In this document: piece after piece, positions 8,848 through 17,594 of the stretch
Numbering within the stretch: position 1 is the first letter of the stretch
Layout of the letters: each line of letters begins with the position of its first letter
Source of the DNA: Streptomyces sp. NBC_00390
GTDB lineage: Bacteria; Actinomycetota; Actinomycetes; Streptomycetales; Streptomycetaceae
Assembly (NCBI RefSeq): GCF_036057275.1
Contig: NZ_CP107945.1
Location: forward strand, 6,882,001-6,946,000
Reading direction: 5' to 3'
DNA length: 64,000 nucleotides
The notes under the pieces: generated by a model
The model's input: the letters and a program-made list of their open reading frames with translations, nothing else
Databases searched by the model: none
Told to the model about the DNA's origin: nothing
Program-made: the position numbers and the translations under genes

Positions 8848-10056
8848 GTGAGCGAACGCGTCATTGCGCCCAAGAGCCGGGGCTTCCTGTTCCTCGACTC
8901 CCATCCCGGCGGATGCCGACAGCTGGTGGACGAGATGTGGCACGCCGTCCCCGCCCCGGTCACCGCCGGGGGCGAAGGGCCGGTGGCTCTGGTCATCGGC
9001 TCGTCCGCCGGGTATGGCCTGGCCGCTACGATCGCGGGCCTGGCCCGTGTCGGTATCCGTGGCATCGGCGTGTGCTTCGAGAAGGCGCCCGCGCGGCGCA
9101 CCGGTACGGCAGGCTGGTATCGCACCGCCGCCACCGCCCGGCTCGCCCAACAGCACGGGCGGGACATGGTCTTCCTCAACGGCGATGCGTTCAGCGACGC
9201 GATGAAGGAGCAGGTTGCCGACCTCCTCACCGAGCGGTTCGGGGGGCGGCTCGACTTCCTGATCTACTCGGTGGCCGCGCCTCGCCGCACCGACCCGGAC
9301 AGCGGCGACGTGTACGCCTCGGTCCTCAAACCGGTCGGCTCGCAGTACACCACCAAGACCCTCGTCTTCGACGAGTCCGGTGCCCCGGAGGTCAAGGAGG
9401 TCACCACCGCGCCGGCCGAGGGCGACGACATCGAGCAGACCGTGGCGGTGATGGGTGGCACCGACTGGGAACGGTGGATCACGTTCCTGGCCGACCGGTC
9501 CCTGCTCGCCGACGGCTTCGCCACCGCCGCCCTGTCCTACATCGGTTCTCCACTCACTGCGGCGATCTACCGGCAGGGCACCATCGGCGCCGCAAAGTCC
9601 CATCTCGAAGCCACCGCACGCACGTTGGACGAGCGTCTCGGCAAGACCGTGGGCGGCCGGGCCGTGACCTCGGTCAACGCCGCTGCCGTCACCCAGTCCT
9701 CCACCGCCATCCCCGGCATCGCCCTGTACGTCGGGCTGCTGCGCGGTGTCCTCGGCGACGCCATGGTGGCCCCGATCGGTCAACTGGTGGACCTGTGGGA
9801 CCAACTGACCGGCGCCCGGCCCCTCGACCTCGACGACGAGGGCCGGGTCCGCCTCGACACCTGGGAACTTGCCCCCGCAGTGCAGAACGCCGTCGCCGAA
9901 CGCTGGAGCACCGCCACCAGCGAGACCGTCACCGAACTCGCCGACCTCGACTGGTTCAGCGACGAGGTCCGCCGCCTCTACGGCTTCTCCGTCCCTGGCG
10001 TCGACTACACCGCCCCCGTCGAAACCGACGTCCCCTGGCCCGCTCTCACCATCTGA
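8848..10056 (+). CDS. fabV: FabV-type trans-2-enoyl-ACP/CoA reductase
   Basis: A 402-residue member of the FabV/TER family: an extended short-chain dehydrogenase that reduces the enoyl double bond with NAD(P)H in the last step of fatty-acid elongation. Visible signs are the N-terminal MSERVIAPKSRGF, the dinucleotide loop VIGSSAGYGLAATI (about residues 49-62), IYSVAAPRR, and the family YX8K catalytic motif in YRQGTIGAAK (Tyr241, Lys250). Length fits (about 400). The start is GTG with no strong ribosome site. FabV enzymes are known to resist triclosan and coexist with FabI/InhA enzymes. Its accessory neighbourhood suggests acquisition rather than the housekeeping fab cluster. Confidence 0.88.
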   Translation: MSERVIAPKSRGFLFLDSHPGGCRQLVDEMWHAVPAPVTAGGEGPVALVIGSSAGYGLAATIAGLARVGIRGIGVCFEKAPARRTGTAGWYRTAATARLAQQHGRDMVFLNGDAFSDAMKEQVADLLTERFGGRLDFLIYSVAAPRRTDPDSGDVYASVLKPVGSQYTTKTLVFDESGAPEVKEVTTAPAEGDDIEQTVAVMGGTDWERWITFLADRSLLADGFATAALSYIGSPLTAAIYRQGTIGAAKSHLEATARTLDERLGKTVGGRAVTSVNAAAVTQSSTAIPGIALYVGLLRGVLGDAMVAPIGQLVDLWDQLTGARPLDLDDEGRVRLDTWELAPAVQNAVAERWSTATSETVTELADLDWFSDEVRRLYGFSVPGVDYTAPVETDVPWPALTI

Positions 10057-10217
10057 CCCACGCCACGAACGCCCCCGATCGCGACCGGCAACGGGGACCG
10101 TTCCTCGGAACTATCACAACGCGGCGTTACGGGACCCAAGATCCGCCAACTGGCACGCTCGCCCGTCAACCAAGAGTCTCGGTCACCCCGGCCTCGCCGA
10201 GGCCGGTCGGCGGCGTG

Positions 10218-10254
10218 ATTGCATAGATCTGCATGGTTGCGTATAGTCATGCCA
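10218..10254 (+). promoter_or_regulatory. argC promoter with two overlapping ARG boxes
   Basis: TTGCAT (10219-10224), a 17-base spacer and TATAGT (10242-10247) form a good sigma-70-type promoter. Two tandem ARG-box-like half palindromes overlap it: ATTGCATAGATCTGCATG and TTGCGTATAGTCATGCC. Their position over the -35 and -10 suits repression by ArgR with arginine as co-repressor. Assignment rests on resemblance to bacterial ARG boxes and on the downstream arg operon ending in argR. Confidence 0.75.
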
Positions 10255-10270
10255 TCGAGGAGGAGGTCCG

Positions 10271-11299
10271 ATGACGGTACGAGCAGCAGTGGCAGGGGCC
10301 AGCGGCTACGCGGGCGGGGAATTGCTCCGGCTGCTCCTCGCCCATCCCCACGTCGAGATCGGCGCCCTGACCGGTGGCTCCAACGCGGGCCGCCCGCTCG
10401 GCGGTCTCCAGCCCCATCTGCTCCCGCTGGCCGGACGGGTGCTCGAGCCGACCACCCCCGAGGCGCTCGCGGGCCACGACGTCGTCTTCCTCGCCCTGCC
10501 GCACGGCCAATCCGCCGCGGTCGCGGAGCTGCTCGGCGACGACGTCCTCGTCATCGACATGGGCGCCGACTTCCGGCTGAAGGACGCGGGTGACTGGGAG
10601 CGGTTCTACGGCTCCCCGCACGCCGGTACCTGGCCGTACGGCCTCCCCGAACTGCCGGGTGCCCGCAGCGCGCTGGAGGCGTCCAAGCGCATCGCGGTCC
10701 CCGGCTGCTACCCCACCGCCGTCTCGCTCGCGCTCTTCCCGGCGTACGCCGCAGGCCTCGCCGAGGCAGAGGCCGTGATCACCGCCGCGTCCGGCACCTC
10801 GGGTGCCGGCAAGGCGCTCAAGCCGCATCTGCTCGGGTCCGAGGTGATGGGCTCCATGACTCCGTACGGCGTCGGCGGAGGTCACCGGCACACCCCCGAG
10901 ATGATCCAGAACCTGAGCGCGGCCGCGGGGGAGCCGGTCACCGTGTCCTTCACGCCCACGCTCGCGCCCATGGCCCGCGGCATCCTCGCCACCTGCTCCG
11001 CCAAGGCGAAGCCGGGCACGACGGCCGCGGACGTAAGGGCCGCGTACGAGAAGGCACTGGCGGACGAGGCGTTCGTCCACCTCCTGCCCGAGGGGCGGTG
11101 GCCGGCGACCGCGTCCGTCTGCGGATCGAACGCCGTGCAGATCCAGGTCGCCCACGACGAGGCCGCCGGTCGCATCATCGCGATCAGCGCCATCGACAAC
11201 CTCACCAAGGGCACTGCCGGCGGCGCGGTGCAGAGCATGAACATCGCCCTCGGGTTCCCCGAGAGCGCAGGTCTTCCCATGACCGGAGTTGCCCCGTGA
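10271..11299 (+). CDS. argC: N-acetyl-gamma-glutamyl-phosphate reductase
   Basis: A 342-residue NADPH-dependent reductase of the third arginine step, converting acetylglutamyl phosphate to the semialdehyde. The nucleotide-binding N-terminus AVAGASGYAGGELLRLL, FLALPHGQS, and the catalytic Cys in AVPGCYPTAVSLALFP (near residue 148) are visible, with the substrate loop GVGGGHRHTPE. GAGGAGGAGG stands just before ATG 10271. It is first in argCJBDR and controlled by the ARG-box promoter directly upstream. Confidence 0.97.
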   Translation: MTVRAAVAGASGYAGGELLRLLLAHPHVEIGALTGGSNAGRPLGGLQPHLLPLAGRVLEPTTPEALAGHDVVFLALPHGQSAAVAELLGDDVLVIDMGADFRLKDAGDWERFYGSPHAGTWPYGLPELPGARSALEASKRIAVPGCYPTAVSLALFPAYAAGLAEAEAVITAASGTSGAGKALKPHLLGSEVMGSMTPYGVGGGHRHTPEMIQNLSAAAGEPVTVSFTPTLAPMARGILATCSAKAKPGTTAADVRAAYEKALADEAFVHLLPEGRWPATASVCGSNAVQIQVAHDEAAGRIIAISAIDNLTKGTAGGAVQSMNIALGFPESAGLPMTGVAP

Positions 11300-11359
11300 G
11301 CGACGCGCACGCAGCCACCGGTCCGCAGTCGATGACGATGCCCACATCCCGGAGCCGCG

Positions 11360-11402
11360 CGGGCGGAGACGGGGGCACCTCCCAGGCGTCAGCTCCGGGA
11401 GA
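11360..11402. repeat. Short GC-rich intergenic repeat (GGGGGCACCTCCC type)
   Basis: The argC-argJ gap contains GGGGGCACCTCCCAGGC followed by CTCCGGGAG. Very similar words recur at 22213-22258 and 46086-46275. Such GGTGCCTCCC/GGGGGA modules are scattered in Streptomyces intergenic DNA and can fold. Confidence 0.4.
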
Positions 11403-11417
11403 GAACGGAGAAGCACA

Positions 11418-12569
11418 GTGAGCGTGACCGCAGCGAAAGGATTCACCGCGGCCGGCATCGCCGCCGGGATCAAGGAGAGCGGGAATCCGGACCTGGCCCT
11501 CGTGGTCAACAACGGGCCCCGCCGTGCCGCCGCGGGCGTGTTCACCTCCAACCGCGTCAAGGCCGCGCCCGTCCTGTGGTCGGAGCAGGTCCTCAAGGGC
11601 GGCGAGGTGACCGCCGTGGTCCTCAACTCCGGTGGCGCCAACGCCTGTACCGGGCCCAAGGGCTTCCAGGACACCCACGCCACCGCCGAGAAGGTCGCCG
11701 ATGTGCTGGGCCACAGCGCCGGCGAGGTCGCGGTCGCGTCCACCGGCCTGATCGGCGTCCTGCTGCCGATGGACAAGCTTCTGCCGGGCATCGAGAAGGC
11801 GTCCGCGCAGCTCAGCGAGCACGGCGGCGAGAAGGCCGCCATCGCCGTCAAGACCACCGACACGGTGCACAAGACCGCCGTCGCCACAGGGGACGGCTGG
11901 ACCGTCGGCGGCATGGCCAAGGGCGCCGGCATGCTCGCCCCCGGCCTCGCCACCATGCTCGTCGTCCTCACCACCGACGCCGACCTCGAGTCGGCCACCC
12001 TCGACAAGGCGCTGCGGGACGCCACCCGGACGACCTTCGACCGGGTGGACTCGGACGGATGCATGTCCACCAACGACACCGTGCTGCTGCTGGCCTCCGG
12101 AGCGAGCGAGATCACGCCGCGGTACGAGGAGTTCGCCGAGGCCGTGCGGACCGTGTGCGACGACCTGGCCCGCCAGCTGATCGGTGACGCCGAGGGCGCG
12201 AGCAAGGACATCCGTATCGAGGTGATCAACGCGGCGACCGAGGACGACGCCGTCGAGGTGGGCCGCTCCATCGCCCGTAACAACCTCCTCAAGTGCGCCA
12301 TCCACGGTGAGGACCCCAACTGGGGCCGGGTGCTCTCCGCCATCGGCACCACCCAGGCCGTCTTCGACCCCGACCGGCTCAATGTCGCCATCAACGGCGT
12401 CTGGGTCTGCAAGAACGGCAGCGTCGGCGAGGACCGGGAGCTGGTCGACATGCGCTACCGCGAGGTGAAGATCACCGCCGACCTGGCCGCCGGGTCCGAG
12501 TCCGCCGTCATCTGGGCCAACGACCTCACCGCCGACTACGTCCACGAGAACAGCGCGTACAGCTCATGA
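11418..12569 (+). CDS. argJ: Bifunctional glutamate/ornithine N-acetyltransferase
   Basis: A 383-residue ArgJ that recycles acetyl from acetylornithine to glutamate. The autoproteolytic site is clear: KGAGMLAPGLATMLVVLTTDA, where cleavage before the nucleophilic Thr of ATM yields the two chains. Other marks are VLNSGGANACTG, CAIHGEDPNWGRVLSAIG and a C-terminal NDLTADYVHENSAYSS. GTG 11418 has GGAG seven bases upstream; 118 bases separate it from argC, and it overlaps argB by ATGA. The frame is open further upstream but that part is Arg/Pro-rich non-coding. Confidence 0.96.
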   Translation: MSVTAAKGFTAAGIAAGIKESGNPDLALVVNNGPRRAAAGVFTSNRVKAAPVLWSEQVLKGGEVTAVVLNSGGANACTGPKGFQDTHATAEKVADVLGHSAGEVAVASTGLIGVLLPMDKLLPGIEKASAQLSEHGGEKAAIAVKTTDTVHKTAVATGDGWTVGGMAKGAGMLAPGLATMLVVLTTDADLESATLDKALRDATRTTFDRVDSDGCMSTNDTVLLLASGASEITPRYEEFAEAVRTVCDDLARQLIGDAEGASKDIRIEVINAATEDDAVEVGRSIARNNLLKCAIHGEDPNWGRVLSAIGTTQAVFDPDRLNVAINGVWVCKNGSVGEDRELVDMRYREVKITADLAAGSESAVIWANDLTADYVHENSAYSS

Positions 12570-13468
12570 CGAACACGACGCGGAAGCACACCGCGCTGCC
12601 CAAGGCCGAGATCCTTATCGAGGCGCTGCCCTGGCTGACCCGTCATCACGGCAAGACCGTCGTCATCAAGTTCGGCGGCAATGCCATGATCGACGAGGAG
12701 CTGAAGGCCGCCTTCGCGCAGGACGTCGTCTTTCTGCGCCATGCCGGCCTCAAGCCCGTCGTGGTGCACGGCGGCGGCCCGCAGATCAGTGCCCAGCTCG
12801 ACCGGCACGGGCTGGTGAGCGAGTTCAAGGCAGGGTTGCGGGTCACCACACCCGAAGCCATGGACGTCGTACGCATGGTGCTGGCCGGCCAGGTCCAGCG
12901 CGAACTCGTCGGCCTGCTCAACCAGCACGGCCCCTTCGCCGTCGGCATGACCGGCGAGGACGCCCACACCATCACCGCCACCAAGCATCAGCCGCAGATC
13001 GACGGCGAGCTGGTCGACATCGGCCGGGTCGGCGAGATCACCGAGATCGACACGGGCGCCATCGAGGCGCTGCTCACCGACGGACGTATCCCGGTCATCT
13101 CCTCGATCGCCCGCTCGCAGGACGACGGACATGTCTACAACGTCAATGCTGATACGGCTGCTGCGGCACTCGCTGCGGCGCTGGGCGCGGAGACCCTCAT
13201 GGTCCTCACCGATGTCGAGGGCCTCTACGAGGACTGGCCGAACAGCGACGAAGTGATCAGCCGGCTCACCGCCACTCAACTGGAGAAGCTGCTGCCCGAC
13301 CTCTCCAGCGGCATGGTCCCCAAGATGGAGGGCTGCCTGTTCGCCGTACGCAACGGGGTCAACACCGCCCGCGTGATCGACGGCCGGGTCCAGCACTCGA
13401 TCCTGCTGGAGATCTTCACCGACGAGGGCATCGGCACGATGGTCGTGCCGGACGGACAGGGGGACTGA
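12566..13468 (+). CDS. argB: Acetylglutamate kinase
   Basis: A 300-residue amino-acid kinase performing the second arginine step, ATP-dependent phosphorylation of acetylglutamate, and usually the arginine-feedback point. VVIKFGGNAM (ATP-binding Lys and GG), VVVHGGGPQIS, NVNADTAAAALAAALGAETLMVLTD and the end GTMVVPDG match the family. ATG overlaps the argJ stop, so coupling is expected; argD follows with a one-base overlap. Confidence 0.97.
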   Translation: MTNTTRKHTALPKAEILIEALPWLTRHHGKTVVIKFGGNAMIDEELKAAFAQDVVFLRHAGLKPVVVHGGGPQISAQLDRHGLVSEFKAGLRVTTPEAMDVVRMVLAGQVQRELVGLLNQHGPFAVGMTGEDAHTITATKHQPQIDGELVDIGRVGEITEIDTGAIEALLTDGRIPVISSIARSQDDGHVYNVNADTAAAALAAALGAETLMVLTDVEGLYEDWPNSDEVISRLTATQLEKLLPDLSSGMVPKMEGCLFAVRNGVNTARVIDGRVQHSILLEIFTDEGIGTMVVPDGQGD

Positions 13469-14676
13469 TGAGCGGCAACGAGGAACTCACGCAGCGCTGG
13501 CAGGGCGTGATGACGGACAACTACGGCACGCCGAAACTGTCCCTCGTCCGTGGCGAGGGCGCCAGGGTCTGGGACGCGGACGGCACCGAGTACACCGACT
13601 TCGTCGGCGGCATCGCCGTGAACGCGCTCGGTCACGCGCACCCCGCCGTCGTCGAGGCCGTCACCCGCCAGATCGCCTCCCTCGGCCATGTCTCCAACCT
13701 GTACGTCGCCGAGCCGCCCGTCGCACTCGCCGAGCGGCTGATCCAGCTGTTCGGCCGCCCCGGCCGCGTCTTCTTCGCCAACTCGGGCGCCGAGGCCAAC
13801 GAAGCCGCCTTCAAGATCGGCCGGCTGACGGGCCGTACGCACATGGTCGCCACCACCGGCGGCTTCCACGGCCGCACCATGGGCGCCCTCGCGCTCACCG
13901 GCCAGCCCGCCAAGCAGCAGCCGTTCCTGCCGTTGCCTGCCCAGGTCACGCACGTCCCCTACGGCGATGCCGAGGCGCTGCGGGCCGCCGTCACCGAGGA
14001 GACGGCGCTGGTGATCATCGAGCCGATCCAGGGCGAGAACGGAGTGGTCGTCCCGCCCAAGGGCTATCTGGAGGCGGCCCGGGAGATCACCCGGGCCACC
14101 GGCACCCTGCTGGTCCTCGACGAGGTGCAGACCGGCATCGGCCGCTGCGGCCACTGGTTCGAGCACCAGGCGCACCAGGGCGTCGAGCCCGATGTCGTCA
14201 CCCTCGCCAAGGGACTCGGCGGCGGTCTTCCCATCGGCGCCACCGTGGTCTTCGGCGAGGCCGCCGAGCTGCTGAGGCCCGGTCAGCACGGCACCACGTT
14301 CGGCGGCAACCCCGTGGCCTGCGCCGCCGGTCTCGCCGTCATCGACACCCTTGCCACCGACGGCCTGCTCGACGAGGTCAAGCGGCTCGGCGAAAAACTG
14401 CGCGACGGGATCGAGGGTCTGGGACACCCGCTGGTCTCCCATGTCCGTGGCAGTGGTCTGCTGCTGGGTATCGTGCTCACCGGGCCGCACGCACCCAAGG
14501 TGCAGCAGGCGGCCCAGGATGCCGGCTTCCTGGTGAACGCCCCCGCACCCGATGTCGTACGGCTCATGCCCGCGCTGACGATCGGGGACGCGGAGGTGGA
14601 CGCGTTCCTCGGAGCGCTGCCCGGCATCCTCCAGGCGATCAGTGCGAGCGACGGCGAAGGGCGACCCGGAGAATGA
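13468..14676 (+). CDS. argD: Acetylornithine aminotransferase
   Basis: A 402-residue class III PLP aminotransferase converting acetylglutamate semialdehyde to acetylornithine. GGIAVNALGHAHP, FFANSGAEANEAAFK, FHGRTMGALALTG, LVLDEVQTGIGRCG (PLP Asp) and LAKGLGGGLPIGA with the Schiff-base Lys are all present. Its ATG shares one base with the argB stop, so it belongs to the same transcript. Length and motifs are normal. Confidence 0.96.
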   Translation: MSGNEELTQRWQGVMTDNYGTPKLSLVRGEGARVWDADGTEYTDFVGGIAVNALGHAHPAVVEAVTRQIASLGHVSNLYVAEPPVALAERLIQLFGRPGRVFFANSGAEANEAAFKIGRLTGRTHMVATTGGFHGRTMGALALTGQPAKQQPFLPLPAQVTHVPYGDAEALRAAVTEETALVIIEPIQGENGVVVPPKGYLEAAREITRATGTLLVLDEVQTGIGRCGHWFEHQAHQGVEPDVVTLAKGLGGGLPIGATVVFGEAAELLRPGQHGTTFGGNPVACAAGLAVIDTLATDGLLDEVKRLGEKLRDGIEGLGHPLVSHVRGSGLLLGIVLTGPHAPKVQQAAQDAGFLVNAPAPDVVRLMPALTIGDAEVDAFLGALPGILQAISASDGEGRPGE

Positions 14677-14683
14677 GACGACG

Positions 14684-15220
14684 ATGACCGAGGGCCAGGA
14701 CACCGAGCACAGCGGCCCGGCCGTACCGCAGACGCGCACGGCTCGCCACCGCCGGATCGTGGACATCCTCAACCGGCAGCCGGTGCGCTCCCAGAGCCAG
14801 CTGGCGAAGCTCCTCGCGGACAACGGACTGAACGTCACTCAGGCGACGCTCTCCCGCGACCTCGACGAGCTGGGCGCGGTGAAGATCCGCAACACCGGCG
14901 GCGAGCTGATCTACGCGGTACCCAGTGAGGGAGGCTTCCGCACCCCGCAGGCCCCGCTCGGTGAGTCGGCCAAGGAGGAGCGCATGAGGCGCCTCTCCGG
15001 TGAACTGCTGATCTCCGCGGAGGCCTCGGCCAATCTCGTGGTCCTGCGTACGCCGCCGGGCGCAGCCCAGTTCCTGGCCTCGGCCATCGACCAGGCCGAA
15101 CTCCACGACATTCTCGGCACGATCGCGGGCGACGACACGCTGATGCTGATCAGCCGTGATCCCCAGGGCGGACAGGCGCTCGCGGACCATCTGCTGCGTC
15201 TGGCCCAGAACGACCGCTGA
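14684..15220 (+). CDS. argR: Arginine repressor
   Basis: A 178-residue ArgR. The N-terminal winged helix includes TARHRRIVDIL, QSQLAKLL and VTQATLSRDLDELGAVKI; the C-terminal hexamerisation/arginine-binding domain ends in GTIAGDDTLMLISRDP. ATG 14684 is eight bases after argD, making it the last gene of the operon, which gives autoregulation through the argC promoter. It should also act at the ARG box before argG. About 20 extra N-terminal residues precede the HTH, common in Streptomyces. Confidence 0.96.
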   Translation: MTEGQDTEHSGPAVPQTRTARHRRIVDILNRQPVRSQSQLAKLLADNGLNVTQATLSRDLDELGAVKIRNTGGELIYAVPSEGGFRTPQAPLGESAKEERMRRLSGELLISAEASANLVVLRTPPGAAQFLASAIDQAELHDILGTIAGDDTLMLISRDPQGGQALADHLLRLAQNDR

Positions 15221-15913
15221 CAGGGGCACCCGGCCGGGGCCCGGCCCCCTGCGGCTGTCCGCGTACGGAACAGTTCCTCCGCCTCGGGCCGGACGGTCCG
15301 GGGCGGGTGACCGCACGGGACGGCGGGCAGGGCCGTCGGGACGGAGAGTGGCCGACGCGCCCGACGGGCGGGGCCGTCGGGTCCGAGGCGTCGTGCGACC
15401 GCCGTGTCGCCGGACCGGCCCGCGGGCGGCAGGCCACCGAAGCCGGGTGGTCGTCGCGTGGTCAAGGCCGGCGGGCGGGGCTGTCGGGTCCGAGGCGTCG
15501 TGCGACCGCCGTGTCGCCGGACCGGCCCGCGGGCGGCAGGCCACCGAAGGCGGGTGGTCGTCGCATGGTCAAGGCCGGCAGCCGGGCCGCAAGGGCCTCG
15601 GATCGGTCGGACTCAAAGCGGCCTCGGTCGCCTGTCCCGAGGCTGCCGCCCTCTTCGCCTCGCACCTGCCGCCGCCCGTGGCCGGTTCCGGGCGAGTGAG
15701 CACTTCGCGCCGCGCCCGCAACGGGTGACCCGGCGCGTGCGGCCGGGGCCCGACCGTCCTCAGCGGCCGGGCGGTGCAGCGGCAGGCTGCCCCTCGGGCT
15801 GTCGGGCGCCGCGGGGTGAGCACGCGGTCCGCCCGCCGGGCCCGAACGCACCGGCGCGGTCGGGGTTCACGACAGGGTGGGCATCAGGCCGGGCGGGCGG
15901 CAGCGTACCCGCC
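15221..15913. other. Long intergenic region with a tandem duplication
   Basis: These 693 bases separate argR from the convergent apbE-like gene. Several long open frames exist on both strands, but all have the repetitive Arg/Pro/Gly composition of GC-rich shadow frames and none has a ribosome site or a known domain. The central feature is the 108-bp tandem repeat listed separately. Confidence 0.5.
15361..15576. repeat. Two tandem copies of a 108-bp unit
   Basis: Positions 15361-15468 and 15469-15576 are near-identical; I count four mismatches (at 15363, 15374, and near 15442 and 15457 with their partners). A shorter partial match (GGGCAGGGCCGTCGGG) lies just upstream near 15325. The unit is a multiple of three, so every frame repeats, which inflates open frames here. 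It is a local duplication, not a CRISPR or known mobile element. Confidence 0.85.
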
Positions 15914-16690
15914 TCATGCCGCCAGCTTCGCCGTATGGCGGGCGAAGCCGCTGGTCTGCCACGTGCAGCCGTCGGCGGAGACCGCGAAGCCCTCCGTGTC
16001 GGGCAGCTCCTCCAGCCATGCGCGGGCCCGGTCACCCATCGCATACGCGGCCGTCGCGCGTACGTCCGCCCGGGTGAGCCCGGGGCAGACGACGGTCATC
16101 GAGGCGATGCCGGCGGCCGGTGGCCGCCCGGTGTGCGGGTCGAGGATGTGGCAGCCGCGCTCAGCAGGACCCGATGTGGCCACGGCCAGGCTCCGGTGCG
16201 CCTCGATCACCGCTGCCAGTCCTCCGGGACGCAGAGGGTCGGAGACTCCCACGCGCCAGGGGCCGCCGTACAGCTGGATGTCCCCGCCGCCGTTCAGGCA
16301 GACGGCATCCGCGCCGGACGAGGCGAGCATGCGCACCGCACGCTGCACGGCCCAGCCCTTGACCAGGCCGGTCGGGTCGAGACCGCCCGCGTACCGGGTG
16401 GTGAACCATCCCTCGCTCTCGGCCTCGGCCTCCTCGCATCCCTGGAGCACCTCGGCCATCTCCGGGACGCAGTCGCCGAGTGAGAGTTCGCCCCGGGACA
16501 GCCGGCTCAACTGGCTGTCCTCGCGGTACGTCGAGAAGGTCTCGTCGGCGTGGTGCAGGCTCGCCACGGCGGCGGCGAGTGCGGCCTGCACCCGTGAGGT
16601 GTCGCTCTCGGCGGCGACGCGGACGTCGAACGAGAACACCGTGCCCATCGAGTGCTCGACATGGCGCAGACGCGCCCCGCCGGCCTTCAC
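15914..16690 (-). CDS. ApbE-like FAD:protein FMN transferase
   Basis: A 258-residue member of the ApbE family, which transfers FMN from FAD to a Thr/Ser of FMN-binding proteins outside the cytoplasm. MGTVFSFDV, FSTYREDSQLSRLSRGE, GLDPTGLVKGWAV and LNGGGDIQL correspond to conserved blocks, and HILDPHTGRPP is the hallmark DPxTG box. It is shorter than enteric ApbE (about 350) and has no signal peptide, as in many actinobacterial versions. GTG 16690 overlaps the stop of the FMN-bind gene, its evident substrate. Confidence 0.88.
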   Translation of the reverse strand: MKAGGARLRHVEHSMGTVFSFDVRVAAESDTSRVQAALAAAVASLHHADETFSTYREDSQLSRLSRGELSLGDCVPEMAEVLQGCEEAEAESEGWFTTRYAGGLDPTGLVKGWAVQRAVRMLASSGADAVCLNGGGDIQLYGGPWRVGVSDPLRPGGLAAVIEAHRSLAVATSGPAERGCHILDPHTGRPPAAGIASMTVVCPGLTRADVRATAAYAMGDRARAWLEELPDTEGFAVSADGCTWQTSGFARHTAKLAA

Positions 16691-17586
16691 AGACCTGCCT
16701 TGTCGATGGCGCTCTGCAGGGACTTGATGTAGCCCTCGCTCGTGTAGCTGGCGCCGGAGACGGCGTCGATCTGCGCACTCTGCGCGGCGACGGCGGCCTG
16801 GTTGAGCTCGGGCACGGCCCTGGCGGCGATCTTCCGGCTGTTGGCGTCCGAGTCCGGTGCCTTGACGGCGTCGGCCGCGGTGATCCTGCCGCCGCTGACG
16901 GTGATCCGCACCTGGACGTCGCCGTACTGGGTGCTCGCCGCAGCGCCGACAACCGTCTTGGGCGCGGCCGGCTCCGAGCCCCCGCCCCCGCCGGTGCCCG
17001 AGGCACCTCCGGCCCCGGCGTCGCCCGTGCCGGACGCCGCCCCCGACCCGCCGGTGCCGGCCCCTGCGTCCGGTCCGGGCAATGCGGCCCCCGCGCCGGC
17101 TCCCTCACCGGGGCCGTCCTCCTCCGCCCCCGCCGCCTCGGCCTTGTCGATGGCGCTCTGCAGGGACTTGATGTAGCCCTGGCTCGTGTACGTGGCGCCG
17201 GAGACGGCGTCGATCTGTGCGCTCTGCGCGGCGACGACGGCCTGGTTGAGTTCGGGTACGGCACCAGCGGCGATCTTCCGGCTGTTGGCGTCCGAGCCGG
17301 GAGCCTTCACGGCCGTGGCCGCGGTGATCCTGCCGTCGCTCAGGGTCAGCTGGACCTGTACCGGCCCGTACTGGGTCTCGGCCACGTCCCCCAGCACCGT
17401 CTGACCGCCGGCCGCCTCCAGCCCGCTCCCCGCGGACCCCGAAGCGGCCGGCGGCACGCCGCCGGCCTGCGACGACGAGCCGGCCACCGAGGTGCCCGGC
17501 TGCTTCAGTGCGAGCAGCAGGACGACGGCCGACGTGGTGCCTGCGATGCCGATCATGATCCGGCGCAGCGGATGTTTCCTCTTCAT
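16687..17586 (-). CDS. Membrane-anchored protein with two FMN-bind domains
   Basis: A 299-residue exported protein: an N-terminal signal/anchor helix (about residues 9-27), a Ser/Gly linker, an FMN-bind domain, a roughly 70-residue Gly/Ala/Pro linker, and a second nearly identical FMN-bind domain. Each domain holds a flavinylation site, SGATYTS in the first and SGASYTS in the second, matching the [ST]GA[TS] target of ApbE enzymes. The two domains are so alike (SDANSRKIAA, AAQSAQIDAVSGA, GYIKSLQSAIDKA) that an internal duplication is obvious at DNA level too. ATG 17586 has GAGG upstream; a GTG at 17598 is an alternative. Confidence 0.88.
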   Translation of the reverse strand: MKRKHPLRRIMIGIAGTTSAVVLLLALKQPGTSVAGSSSQAGGVPPAASGSAGSGLEAAGGQTVLGDVAETQYGPVQVQLTLSDGRITAATAVKAPGSDANSRKIAAGAVPELNQAVVAAQSAQIDAVSGATYTSQGYIKSLQSAIDKAEAAGAEEDGPGEGAGAGAALPGPDAGAGTGGSGAASGTGDAGAGGASGTGGGGGSEPAAPKTVVGAAASTQYGDVQVRITVSGGRITAADAVKAPDSDANSRKIAARAVPELNQAAVAAQSAQIDAVSGASYTSEGYIKSLQSAIDKAGL

Positions 17587-17594
17587 GGACGGCC

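Noticed and set aside
15361..15576. CRISPR array
   Set aside because: Only two adjacent 108-bp copies, no short repeats separated by unique spacers, no cas genes.
15156..15728. Plus-strand frames in the argR-apbE gap
   Set aside because: Open only because the 108-bp unit is a multiple of three and GC-rich; no start signals or domains.
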